Shown: in pieces, positions 26,560-34,421 of the stretch
How the letters are laid out: each line of letters opens with the position of its first letter
How positions within the stretch are numbered: the stretch's first letter is position 1
DNA from: an uncultured bacterium
Lineage (GTDB): Bacteria > Bacillota > Clostridia > Lachnospirales > Lachnospiraceae
Length of the DNA: 64,000 nt
Direction of reading: 5' to 3'
Assembly (NCBI GenBank): GCA_948467735.1
Contig: CAOKFN010000003.1
Span: 1 to 64,000, forward strand
Made by a program: the position numbers and the translations under genes
The notes under the pieces: model-generated
Told to the model about the DNA's origin: nothing
Databases searched by the model: none
Seen by the model: only the letters and a program-made list of their open reading frames with translations

Positions 26560-27918
26560 TTAAAGCAATATATACCCTAACACGGGTTTTCTTAATGTAA
26601 TGATGAGGTCTTGTTCTCTTTGGATACAATCCATTCGGGATTTTTGCCGTTCTTCTACTAAAATAACCGCATCGCATGCAGTAAGTTCCTTTAGACTGTT
26701 GGCGGTGAGGCTTATATTAGATACAGCTAGTAATTTAAGCTCATTTAACAACGGACTTATTGCTTCTGTAAGTTTTTGCAGTTGATTAGTATCTATAGTG
26801 CCTGTTAGCAGGATATTACGATTTTGACCGGCTAGACTTGAAATATTTACAGAAATAAGCCGGTACGCTTCACCCTCTTTGGCAATCCGTTCGATATTTT
26901 CCAGTCTGTTTATGAAACGGTCAATAAACGCTGCAGGGGTAAATTTACTGTATTGAGGCAATATCCCTAGTAATGGATAGTTATACTTATTCTTTATTTC
27001 GTTTCCGTTATGAAGTCTTCCGCCAAATATGTATGCGGATCCATACAAACAAACCGTTAGAAAAACTCCAATAATAAAACCGATAACGATATATTTCTTA
27101 AGACCGGAAGGCGGTATCGGTCTTTCCAAATTCTCCAAATTGCCTTGATACTCAATAAGCATTTTTTCGTAATTTGCCACAGTGTCTATATTAGCTTTCT
27201 GTGTATTGGCTAGAGAACCGTCAATATAATAAGAAACTGATTGTTCAATAAGGGATAATGTATGTTTGTTGACATTCGTATTTAAGTCTTGGTATCTGTC
27301 CATTGTCTGCTGCGTAATAATGTCCAGTATTTGCTGCGCCGTGTTTCCGTCATTGTGTATTACATTTATTGTAAAAGTATTGCTGCTATAATCCGAATTG
27401 ACCTCAAGCAATTCTTTTAAGTAGATAGATTTTTTGCCTGTAAGCTCTTCAAGCGGCTGCCAGTTGAGGGCTGGTAAAAGACTGGATGTATACGCGGTAA
27501 TAAGGCTGTCGGCAGGGTCTAAATTTATGTTATTGGGAAGGCCGTCCCATTCTGCATTATCTAGTTTTACGAAAAAAACTGCAGAAGCAGTGGGCCTTTC
27601 ATAAGGGTCTATTTGCATCAGTACAGAATTTTCCATGTAGGTTTTATGTTGCTCCAATCGTTTTTGACAATCTTCCATATCTAATTTATAGGAAGCCGCG
27701 TTTAACTCATATACCGCAAACGCACGTTCATAGTCTCTGACAGCCTTGGGTTTATCGTATTCATCAAGTGTTTCAATAAAATCACCGCCTAATTTATAAC
27801 ATCCGGCCAGTAAAGCAAATACAAATGCTATAAGCAGAATACTTCTCCATTTATGTAACATATAAAAAAACAAATCTCTTAAATCAAGTTCCGGTTCATA
27901 ACTATTATTGAAATTCAT
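26560..27918 (-). CDS. Wzz-like chain-length/polysaccharide export protein, locus A
   Basis: The 452-aa protein starts cytoplasmically (ELDLRDLFFYMLHKWRS), with a first membrane segment near residues 28-46 and a second near 275-297 (PSGLKKYIVIGFIIGVFLTV). The extracytoplasmic part between them is typical of Wzz/polysaccharide co-polymerases. The C-terminal cytoplasmic part of about 150 residues aligns in layout with a bacterial tyrosine kinase domain (LGILPQ, NILLTGTIDT, DAVILVEER, VLGYILL), but Walker A and the Tyr tail are missing, so it is unlikely to be catalytic. It is a same-length paralogue of the protein at 33019. GGAGG precedes the ATG. Confidence 0.88.
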   Translation of the reverse strand: MNFNNSYEPELDLRDLFFYMLHKWRSILLIAFVFALLAGCYKLGGDFIETLDEYDKPKAVRDYERAFAVYELNAASYKLDMEDCQKRLEQHKTYMENSVLMQIDPYERPTASAVFFVKLDNAEWDGLPNNINLDPADSLITAYTSSLLPALNWQPLEELTGKKSIYLKELLEVNSDYSSNTFTINVIHNDGNTAQQILDIITQQTMDRYQDLNTNVNKHTLSLIEQSVSYYIDGSLANTQKANIDTVANYEKMLIEYQGNLENLERPIPPSGLKKYIVIGFIIGVFLTVCLYGSAYIFGGRLHNGNEIKNKYNYPLLGILPQYSKFTPAAFIDRFINRLENIERIAKEGEAYRLISVNISSLAGQNRNILLTGTIDTNQLQKLTEAISPLLNELKLLAVSNISLTANSLKELTACDAVILVEERQKSRMDCIQREQDLIITLRKPVLGYILL

Positions 27919-28239
27919 TTGAAATTTCCTCCATACCTTAAATAAAACGTTTAATGATAAGAAATGACTTTAAAACCTTCCTTATGGTATCGGTTGTCCC
28001 CATAAGTTATGGTATTCAAACAAAATAAGCACAATTGTGCTATCTGCTATAATCCATATATGATTGTGGTCAGATATTTCAGCCGCTTATCAGTAAGCAA
28101 AAATGTATATTCTAATAAAATTGATGTCGGGGTTAAAAGGTCAATTAATACAATAGTTGTTGTGATATTGCATAACAAATAAATTGAAAACATGTCCCAA
28201 TCAATTCTCTCAAAGTTATTTTTGTTGAAATTGTACAAA
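27919..28239. promoter_or_regulatory. 321-bp gap between wzz-like and sugar transferase genes of locus A, with palindromes
   Basis: The locus B equivalent of this gap is only about 80 bp. The region is AT-rich. It holds a perfect 14-bp palindrome AGCACAATTGTGCT at 28028-28041. Nearby is a cluster of TTATGGTAT/CCATAAG motifs at about 27981-28014 that can pair with each other (including CCATAAGTTATGG). These look like operator or attenuation signals for the genes downstream on the minus strand, but no clear promoter could be recognised and no regulator is known. Confidence 0.4.
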
Positions 28240-29655
28240 TTATCGAGAACCTTTACCGGTGCTGACAACCTTCACCGTCAAAAGCAGTATCTTGATATCC
28301 GTCCAAATGCTCCAGTTGTCGATATATTCCATGTCCAGTTTTACCACCTCGTCAAAGTCCTTGATATCGCTTCTGCCGCTGACCTGCCACAAGCCCGTCA
28401 GCCCCGGCGTCATGCTCAGGCGGCACCTGTGTTTCGCCTCATACTGTTCAAACTCGTCCACCGTGGGCGGCCTTGTCCCAACTAAGCTCATATCCCCCTT
28501 CAACACGTTCCAGAACTGGGGCAGTTCGTCTATGCTTGTCTTTCTCAGAAATCTTCCGACCCGTGTAATTCTTGGATCATCTTCCATTTTGAACATTAGT
28601 CCGTTTACTTCATTTTGGTCTGCCAGTTCCTTTTTGCGCTCCTCCGCGTCCAAATACATTGAACGGAATTTGTAAAAGGTAAACTTTCGGCCGTTCCTGC
28701 CCACGCGGGTCTGTTTAAAAAAAACCGGCCCGGGAGAGTCCAGTTTGATTGCCGGAGCTGCAAAAATGGCTGCAACGCCAAGAATTACCATTCCCAAAAG
28801 GCTTCCGATAATATCCAATGTGCGTTTCAGCAGGATTTGTCTTGCGGAAAAGATATTTCTCACGAACGCCACGACAGCGTATTTTCCCACGCGGCCCAGC
28901 ATTTTTTTCCCGGTGTATGCTATGTCAAAGGCGCTGATATTGACATTTACCAGAATGCCCATCTGGCCCAGTTCTTCAATCCAGCGGACAAGTCTGGATG
29001 TGTCGGAAAGCGCGTTTCCGGTGATGAACACCTCGTCCACGCCGTGATGCGCCGCGTAGTCCAAGAGAGTGCTGCTGTCGGCTACCACAGGAATGCCTGC
29101 TACAAAGTCCAGCCCCGGGTCGTCAGTGAGGGCTACTCCCGCCAGCTGGCGGAACCATTCGTTATAGCGCATGATGTTGCCGATAGATTCCTCCGCGTCC
29201 GCAGTTCCCGTTACAAGGAGAAGCCGGCTGCTGTAGCGGCTTCTGCGGTATCCCTTGAGCATGAGCTGCTTAAAGGCCAAGCGCGCGCCGTAAGAAAGCA
29301 GCGCATACGATATTAGAAAATATGCGGACACCAGCCGGGACAAATCCTCTGACTGATGGGCAAGATAGAGAATTGCTAAGACCGCAAGGTACAAGAGCAG
29401 TTCGCTTTTCAGCACTTGTTTCAGTTCTTCCATGGGGCCTCTGCGGAAAAAGTGCCGATAGGGCTCCAGCAGAAGAGCGAGAATCATGTAGACTGCTAAA
29501 AATAATGTCAGGAGCCATCGGCTGTCCCAAGCACCATATGTTCCGTAGGGCAGGCCGTACCTAGCCCAGAAGCCGATTCCCAGCGCGGCTGTCAGGCATA
29601 TGAGATCCAGAGCAAGTATCAAAATATTTTCAACGGTTTTCTTCTTACCGTACAT
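28240..29655 (-). CDS. Undecaprenyl-phosphate sugar-1-phosphate transferase (WbaP/CpsE-type), locus A
   Basis: This enzyme initiates the repeat unit by moving a sugar-1-phosphate from a UDP-sugar onto undecaprenyl phosphate. The 471-aa protein has four to five N-terminal membrane segments, a CoA-binding-like middle domain, a fifth hydrophobic segment and the C-terminal bacterial sugar transferase domain. That domain has KRTLDIIGS, DSPGPVFFKQTRVGRNGRKF, YKFRSMY and DELPQFWNVLKGDMSLVGTR. It is the first gene of locus A. The protein at 31520 has the same length and is a close paralogue in the opposite orientation. AAGGCGGGA precedes the ATG, in a 5' stretch shared with the paralogue. Confidence 0.95.
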   Translation of the reverse strand: MYGKKKTVENILILALDLICLTAALGIGFWARYGLPYGTYGAWDSRWLLTLFLAVYMILALLLEPYRHFFRRGPMEELKQVLKSELLLYLAVLAILYLAHQSEDLSRLVSAYFLISYALLSYGARLAFKQLMLKGYRRSRYSSRLLLVTGTADAEESIGNIMRYNEWFRQLAGVALTDDPGLDFVAGIPVVADSSTLLDYAAHHGVDEVFITGNALSDTSRLVRWIEELGQMGILVNVNISAFDIAYTGKKMLGRVGKYAVVAFVRNIFSARQILLKRTLDIIGSLLGMVILGVAAIFAAPAIKLDSPGPVFFKQTRVGRNGRKFTFYKFRSMYLDAEERKKELADQNEVNGLMFKMEDDPRITRVGRFLRKTSIDELPQFWNVLKGDMSLVGTRPPTVDEFEQYEAKHRCRLSMTPGLTGLWQVSGRSDIKDFDEVVKLDMEYIDNWSIWTDIKILLLTVKVVSTGKGSR

Positions 29656-29871
29656 AGCAGCATCCCGCCTTGTAAGTCCTTTAGACCAGTATTGTTGCAG
29701 TTGAACCGTTATCGCCCGCCGCGCGGCTTCCGCAGGCGCGGAACATATTCGCTGAGGGGCATTTGAGCACGAATGAACAGGACTAAGAGGCGCATATTTT
29801 GACGAAGCGCCGACGTCCGCACATTGACGGCCAGCTGCAAAGGGTGAATAATGATTTATATTAATTTTGTT
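29656..29871 (-). promoter_or_regulatory. Leader of locus A
   Basis: These 216 bp lie between the left inverted repeat and the sugar transferase ATG, about the same length as the locus B leader (31319-31519). The last part (GGACTTACAAGGCGGGAT, then a purine and CTGCT) is shared with the locus B leader. The rest differs and contains GC-rich hairpin potential (29718-29742). No good sigma-A promoter faces locus A in the present orientation. Confidence 0.55.
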
Positions 29872-29890
29872 TATTTATAACAAATAAAGA
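29872..29890 (-). repeat. Left inverted repeat (IRL)
   Basis: On the minus strand this reads TCTTTATTTGTTATAAATA, an exact match to 31300-31318 on the plus strand. The site has internal dyad symmetry (TATTT and AAATA around a 5-bp centre), as expected for a tyrosine recombinase crossover site. Flanking bases on either side do not match, so the repeat ends sharply. Confidence 0.88.
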
Positions 29891-30076
29891 TAAATATTCA
29901 CAAAAGAATAAGAGGAATTCCTCCATACGATATATAAATAAAAGAGGAGGAAGGGTCATATCTGCTGCGTCGGTCAGACGGAAAACAGATTAAAATGTTA
30001 ATTGAATGGTCTACCCCATTTATTTTTTTTATTGTATTCTGATAAATACAAGTTTTTATACAAAGGAGGAAACAGT

Positions 30077-31003
30077 ATGGTTTTTCAATCTGTATTGGAA
30101 ATGTGGTTAAAGGAGAAGAAGGAATATGTAAAAGAGTCAACGTATGCATATTATCATTTTGAGGTGACAAATTATATTTCGCCGCTTTTAGGCACGCTGG
30201 ATCTGAACGATGTAACGGAAGAACGTATTCAGGAAGCGGTTCTGTTCTGGCAGGGAAAGGGAATGGAGAACGGACATGCGTTAAAGAAATCAACCGTACA
30301 AAATCTTGTGACCTTAATCAAACAGGTGTTGAAATTTGCCGCCAGAAAAGGAATTATGGAAAATACCATCATAGAAATTCATTTTGCGCCGCAATATTTA
30401 GAAAAAGGGCGAAAGGTGTATAATCAAAAAGAACAGGCACAATTAATACAGGCTGTCCTAGACGACCTGAATTACAAAACCTTTGGCATACTGCTTTGTA
30501 TCAACAGCGGTCTGCGAATCGGGGAAATGTGCGCTTTGAAATGGAGCGACATTAATCTAAACAGCGGCGTCATTCATGTCACCAAGACGCTTCAGCGCAT
30601 TTACTCGGAAAAAGAAGAAAATAAGACGCAGATTGTCATTACCGCGCCAAAGACAGCGACGTCCATACGCGAGGTCCCTCTTTCCCAGCGGATTCGCTCT
30701 ATCATTGGGACATTACACTTTCAATCGCTGGAACATTATGTGCTGACCGATTCGGATCATTATATGGAACCTCGAAGTTTTCGACGTTTCTATAAACAAT
30801 TTCTTAAGAAAAATAATATAAAAGAGCTTAGTTTTCATTGCCTGCGGCATACATTCGCCACCCGATGCATAGAAGGCGGAGCCGATTATAAAAGTCTTAG
30901 TGAAATTCTGGGACATGCCACGATTAATACCACATTAAATATGTATGTACACCCCCAAATGGAGGAAAAAAGGAAATGTGTAGAACTGCTGGAATGGAAA
31001 TAA
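30077..31003 (+). CDS. Tyrosine recombinase (phage integrase family), predicted invertase
   Basis: The 308-aa protein has an N-terminal SAM-like core-binding domain (residues about 1-105) and a C-terminal catalytic domain. The full catalytic set is visible: R147 (SGLRIGEM), K192 (APKTATS), H254 and R257 (FHCLRHTF), H280 (ILGHA) and Y290 (NMYVH). A strong AAAGGAGG site precedes the ATG at 30077; the open frame from 30002 has no ribosome site. There are no phage, excisionase or transfer genes nearby. Together with the flanking inverted repeats this points to a dedicated DNA invertase acting on its own segment. Because it lies inside the segment, its own orientation would change with inversion. 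Confidence 0.93.
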   Translation: MVFQSVLEMWLKEKKEYVKESTYAYYHFEVTNYISPLLGTLDLNDVTEERIQEAVLFWQGKGMENGHALKKSTVQNLVTLIKQVLKFAARKGIMENTIIEIHFAPQYLEKGRKVYNQKEQAQLIQAVLDDLNYKTFGILLCINSGLRIGEMCALKWSDINLNSGVIHVTKTLQRIYSEKEENKTQIVITAPKTATSIREVPLSQRIRSIIGTLHFQSLEHYVLTDSDHYMEPRSFRRFYKQFLKKNNIKELSFHCLRHTFATRCIEGGADYKSLSEILGHATINTTLNMYVHPQMEEKRKCVELLEWK

Positions 31004-31263
31004 GCCTACATATTATAATTGTCTTTGCTATAACCTTGTGTTAAAATAATTTTATAGTTTATGACAATATACGGGCCGCAGGCAGCATTGGCGTTTCATG
31101 TGCAAAATTATGTATTGGAGTAAATGAATTGGTATTTCATCGAGGGGACGGCTTAAATAAAATAGGGGCATAAAGAATTGTTATGTTGGCATTTCATCTG
31201 CGCAGCATGTCGAAAACATGGATTTTATTGGTGAGACATGCATAATTAGGCAAATTTTATGTA
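31004..31263. promoter_or_regulatory. AT-rich region with direct repeats upstream of the switch promoter
   Basis: Three copies of TTGG(C/T)(G/A)TTTCAT are at 31088-31099, 31129-31140 and 31186-31197. A longer direct repeat, GCAAAATTATGTATTG at 31102-31117 and GCAAATTTTATGTATTG at 31250-31266, overlaps the -35 box with its second copy. These sites could bind a regulator of the switch promoter or accessory factors for recombination. No binding protein is known. Confidence 0.45.
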
Positions 31264-31292
31264 TTGACATAACTCTTTACTACTATTATAAT
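31264..31292 (+). promoter_or_regulatory. Consensus sigma-A promoter facing locus B
   Basis: TTGACA (31264-31269) and TATAAT (31287-31292) are separated by exactly 17 bp, a perfect match to the housekeeping promoter consensus. The expected start is about 31299, directly at the right inverted repeat, so the transcript would begin with the repeat and run into the sugar transferase gene at 31520. The promoter lies inside the predicted invertible segment. Confidence 0.88.
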
Positions 31293-31299
31293 GATAAAG

Positions 31300-31318
31300 T
31301 CTTTATTTGTTATAAATA
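31300..31318 (+). repeat. Right inverted repeat (IRR)
   Basis: TCTTTATTTGTTATAAATA is the exact inverted partner of 29872-29890. It sits about 8 bp downstream of the -10 box, the usual place of a crossover site in promoter-inversion systems. Confidence 0.88.
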
Positions 31319-31519
31319 GAGGTTCATGAATGCCGCCGCAGGCTGTCGGCCGGCTTTCATGCGAAATATGGGAATTCAAAACAATGCCCTGCCGATTTCG
31401 GCTCTGCTTATTTGGCATTTGAACCGCAGCATACGGAATGGCTGACATTTCGGCGCCGGGCGGCAGCGCTTCAATCGCGGCAATACAGGGCCACAGGACT
31501 TACAAGGCGGGATACTGCT
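31319..31519 (+). promoter_or_regulatory. Leader of locus B
   Basis: These 201 bp separate the right inverted repeat and the sugar transferase ATG. The early part (31332-31362) is GC-rich with hairpin potential (GCCGCCGCAGGC, CGGCCGGC). The final part is shared with the locus A leader. An open frame starting at 31412 runs into the gene but has no ribosome site. No U-tract terminator was recognised. Confidence 0.5.
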
Positions 31520-32935
31520 ATGTACGGCAAGAAGAAAACCATTGAAAATATTTTGATACTTGGACTGGATCTTGCATGTCTGACCGCGGCTCTCGGAATT
31601 AGTTTCTGGGCAAGATACGGCATGCTTTTTGGTGAATTTGAGGCATGGGACCGCAGACAGCTTTTGACCCTGTTCCTGACAGTCTGCATGGCTCTTGCTT
31701 TTTTGACGGATCCCTATCGGCACTTTTTTCGCAGAGGCTTTTTTGAGGAGCTGAAGCAGACCCTCAAGAACGAAATGCTCTTATACCTTGCGGTTCTGGC
31801 GCTCCTTTACCTTGCGCACCAGTCGAATGAGCTGTCCCGGCTGGTATCCGCATATTTTCTGCCGCTGTACGCGCTATTCTCTTACAGCGTAAGGCTGGCC
31901 TTTAAACAGCTCATGCTCAAGGGCTATCGCAGCAGCCGGTACAGCAGCCGCCTTCTTCTCGTGGCGGGCATGGCAGACGCGGAACAAGCGGTGGCAGATA
32001 TCATGCGGTACAACGAATGGTTCCGCCAGCTGGCGGGGGTGGCCCTTATCGACGACCCGGGGCTTGACTTTGTAGCGGGCATTCCGGTGGTGGCGGACAG
32101 CCGAAGTCTTCTTGATTATGCGGCCCGCCACGGGGTGGACGAGGTTTTTATCACAGGCAGGGCCCTTTCCGATGCGGACAGACTCGGCCGCTGGGTCAGG
32201 GAGCTGGGCCAGATGGGCATTCTGGTGAATGTCAACATCAGCGCCTTTGACATAGAATACACAGGAAAAAAGACGCTGGGCCGGGTAGGAAAATACGCGG
32301 TGGTTGCTTTCGCAAGAAACATATTTTCCACAAGGCAGATGGTGATGAAACGGACGCTGGACATCATCGGGAGCCTGTTTGGAATGATAATTCTAGGGGC
32401 GGCGGTCCTTTTCGTTGCGCCTGCGGTCAAGCTGGATTCCCCGGGGCCGGTCTTTTTCAAACAGACCCGGGTGGGGAGGAACGGCCGAAAGTTTACTTTT
32501 TATAAGTTCCGCTCCATGTATGAGGACGCGGAGGAGCGCAGGAAGGAGCTTCTGGACCGGAACGAAGTGGACGGCCTGATGTTCAAGATGGAGGACGACC
32601 CAAGAATCACCCGGGTGGGAAGGTTCCTGAGGCGGACAAGCATAGACGAGCTGCCGCAGTTCTGGAACGTGCTGAAGGGGGACATGAGTCTTGTGGGGAC
32701 GAGGCCGCCGACGGTGGACGAGTTCGAGCAGTACGAGGCGAAACACCGGTGCCGTCTGAGCATGACGCCGGGGCTGACGGGGCTGTGGCAGGTGAGCGGG
32801 AGGAGCGACATCAAGGACTTTGACGAAGTGGTAAGGCTGGACATGGAATATATAGACAACTGGAGCATCTGGGAGGACATAAAGATACTGCTTTTGACGG
32901 TGAAGGTGGTGGTCAGCGGGAAGGGGTCGAAATAG
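31520..32935 (+). CDS. Undecaprenyl-phosphate sugar-1-phosphate transferase (WbaP/CpsE-type), locus B
   Basis: This is the initiating sugar-phosphate transferase of locus B. The 471-aa product has the same length, domains and motifs as its paralogue at 28240 (N-terminal membrane segments; DSPGPVFFKQTRVGRNGRKF; YKFRSMY; DELPQFWNVLKGDMSLVGTR). The two are most alike in the catalytic domain. I start at the ATG at 31520, matching the paralogue and preceded by AAGGCGGGA. It is the first gene after the switch promoter. The last third is noticeably GC-rich compared with the glycosyltransferase genes downstream. Confidence 0.95.
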   Translation: MYGKKKTIENILILGLDLACLTAALGISFWARYGMLFGEFEAWDRRQLLTLFLTVCMALAFLTDPYRHFFRRGFFEELKQTLKNEMLLYLAVLALLYLAHQSNELSRLVSAYFLPLYALFSYSVRLAFKQLMLKGYRSSRYSSRLLLVAGMADAEQAVADIMRYNEWFRQLAGVALIDDPGLDFVAGIPVVADSRSLLDYAARHGVDEVFITGRALSDADRLGRWVRELGQMGILVNVNISAFDIEYTGKKTLGRVGKYAVVAFARNIFSTRQMVMKRTLDIIGSLFGMIILGAAVLFVAPAVKLDSPGPVFFKQTRVGRNGRKFTFYKFRSMYEDAEERRKELLDRNEVDGLMFKMEDDPRITRVGRFLRRTSIDELPQFWNVLKGDMSLVGTRPPTVDEFEQYEAKHRCRLSMTPGLTGLWQVSGRSDIKDFDEVVRLDMEYIDNWSIWEDIKILLLTVKVVVSGKGSK

Positions 32936-33018
32936 CTTCCGCGTATTGGGAGAGACAGGAACACCCCGCGCTGAAACCATTGTTTGAAATCTCGGCAGCT
33001 TGCAGAAGGTGAGGATAA

Positions 33019-34377
33019 ATGAGCAACGGATATGAACCGGAAATAGATTTAAAGGATATGTTTTTTTTCATCCTATACAGATGGCGCTCTGTTCTGCTGA
33101 CAGCAGTAATATTCTGCGTGCTTGCATGCGGATATAAGACGGCAGGTGATTTGATAGATGCCAATGCAGAAGGCAATAGCGGAAAGCCCAAAGCAGTCAG
33201 GGAGTATGAGATAGCCATAGCCGATTATGAACTGGCCAAGACAACCTATGAACAAAATATGGAAAACTATCAGCAGCGTCTGGAACAGCAGACCGCTTAT
33301 TTAAAAGAATCTGTATTGATGCAGACAGACCCTTATAACGCGCCTTCCGCATCCGCAGATATCTTTGTAAAGCTTGACAGCGCCGAATGGAAGGATCTTC
33401 CCAGCAATACAAGCTTTGACCCTACAGACAGCCTGCTGAGCATATATGTGTCGAATTTCCATTCCAACATAAACTGGGCGCCAATCGAGGCGCTGACAGG
33501 AAAAGACGCCCTTTATCTGAAAGAGCTGATCGGCATATCGGCGGATTATAACAGCAATACCTTTACCGTGTCGGTCAGGCACAGCGACAGCGGCATCGCG
33601 CAGCAGCTGTTGAATATTATTGTCGAACAGGTGATGGACAGATACCGGAATATGGATGCGGGTATCAACAAACATACAATATCTATTGTAAATACTACTT
33701 TGACCTACACGATTGACGATACTCTGGCAGATACCCAGAAAGGGAACATGGATGCAATTTCGTTCTATGAACAGGCCATTATTGACTGCCGCTCCGGTCT
33801 GGAACAATTAGAAGAACCTAATCCGCCGTCCGGTTTGAAAAAATATCTTGTCTTGGGGTTTGCAGCCGGGGGCTTGCTGGCGGCAGCGCTCTATGCGGCG
33901 GAATATATTCTGGACGGAAGGATACATGAAAAGACGGAAATCAAAGACAGGTACGGCTGCTGGCTTCTGGGTGTGATGCCCCATACTGAGAAGCCAAGAC
34001 ATTTTTCCTTCGTTGACCGGCTTCTTAGGAAATTGGAAGGAACCAACAGACAGCCCTCAGAAGCAGACGCCGGCAGGCTGATTGCGGCAGGAATTATGGC
34101 CATGGCGGGAGAACATAAAAAACTTCTGGTAATTGGCACGACAGATTTTGACAGGATACAGAAATTTACCAGCTTGATTTCTCCTATGTTAAAGGATATC
34201 ACGATGACAGCGGCGGCAGACATCAATTTTATGCCGGATGCGGTCATGAACGTTACCCAGTGCGACGCTGTTGTTCTGGCAGAGGAACAGCATATATCCA
34301 CTAGGGAGGGGATACAGCGTGAAAACGAATTTATTACTGCATTAGGGAAATCCATCATAGGATACGTTTTATTGTAA
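33019..34377 (+). CDS. Wzz-like chain-length/polysaccharide export protein, locus B
   Basis: The 452-aa protein is a same-length paralogue of 26560-27918. It has an N-terminal cytoplasmic EIDLKDMFFFILYRWRS, a first membrane segment near 28-46, a second near 275-297 (PSGLKKYLVLGFAAGGLLAA), and the same degenerate kinase-like C-terminal part (LLGVMPH, LLVIGTTDFD, CDAVVLAEE, IIGYVLL) lacking Walker A. It probably sets chain length and links polymerisation to export for locus B. GGTGAGG precedes the ATG. Confidence 0.88.
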   Translation: MSNGYEPEIDLKDMFFFILYRWRSVLLTAVIFCVLACGYKTAGDLIDANAEGNSGKPKAVREYEIAIADYELAKTTYEQNMENYQQRLEQQTAYLKESVLMQTDPYNAPSASADIFVKLDSAEWKDLPSNTSFDPTDSLLSIYVSNFHSNINWAPIEALTGKDALYLKELIGISADYNSNTFTVSVRHSDSGIAQQLLNIIVEQVMDRYRNMDAGINKHTISIVNTTLTYTIDDTLADTQKGNMDAISFYEQAIIDCRSGLEQLEEPNPPSGLKKYLVLGFAAGGLLAAALYAAEYILDGRIHEKTEIKDRYGCWLLGVMPHTEKPRHFSFVDRLLRKLEGTNRQPSEADAGRLIAAGIMAMAGEHKKLLVIGTTDFDRIQKFTSLISPMLKDITMTAAADINFMPDAVMNVTQCDAVVLAEEQHISTREGIQRENEFITALGKSIIGYVLL

Positions 34378-34421
34378 GAGAAAGAAGAGCTCTTGTATAG
34401 CGATAGAGAAGGGGACAGCGC

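Larger units (their letters stand above)
29872..31318. other. Predicted invertible promoter segment (recombinase switch)
   Basis: A 1447-bp segment is bounded by an exact 19-bp inverted repeat (29872-29890 and 31300-31318). It contains a tyrosine recombinase gene and a consensus promoter at its right end pointing outward. Both flanks carry divergent polysaccharide loci. This is the classic architecture of a phase-variation switch. Inversion would redirect the promoter from locus B (present orientation) to locus A. Repeats, gene and promoter are seen in the sequence; inversion itself is inferred. Confidence 0.82.

Noticed and set aside
27919..28268. Small minus-strand open frame (28047-28268) in the locus A gap
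   Set aside because: It overlaps the sugar transferase 3' end in another frame and has no recognisable product or ribosome site.
30077..31003. Integrase as a sign of a prophage or integrative element
   Set aside because: No phage, excisionase, replication or transfer genes and no direct-repeat att sites. The flanking sites are inverted repeats around the gene and a promoter, which fits inversion.
33061..33080. T8 run in the wzz-like gene as a phase-variation tract
   Set aside because: A/T runs of this length are common in this AT-rich sequence, so they carry little weight compared with the rare G/C tracts.
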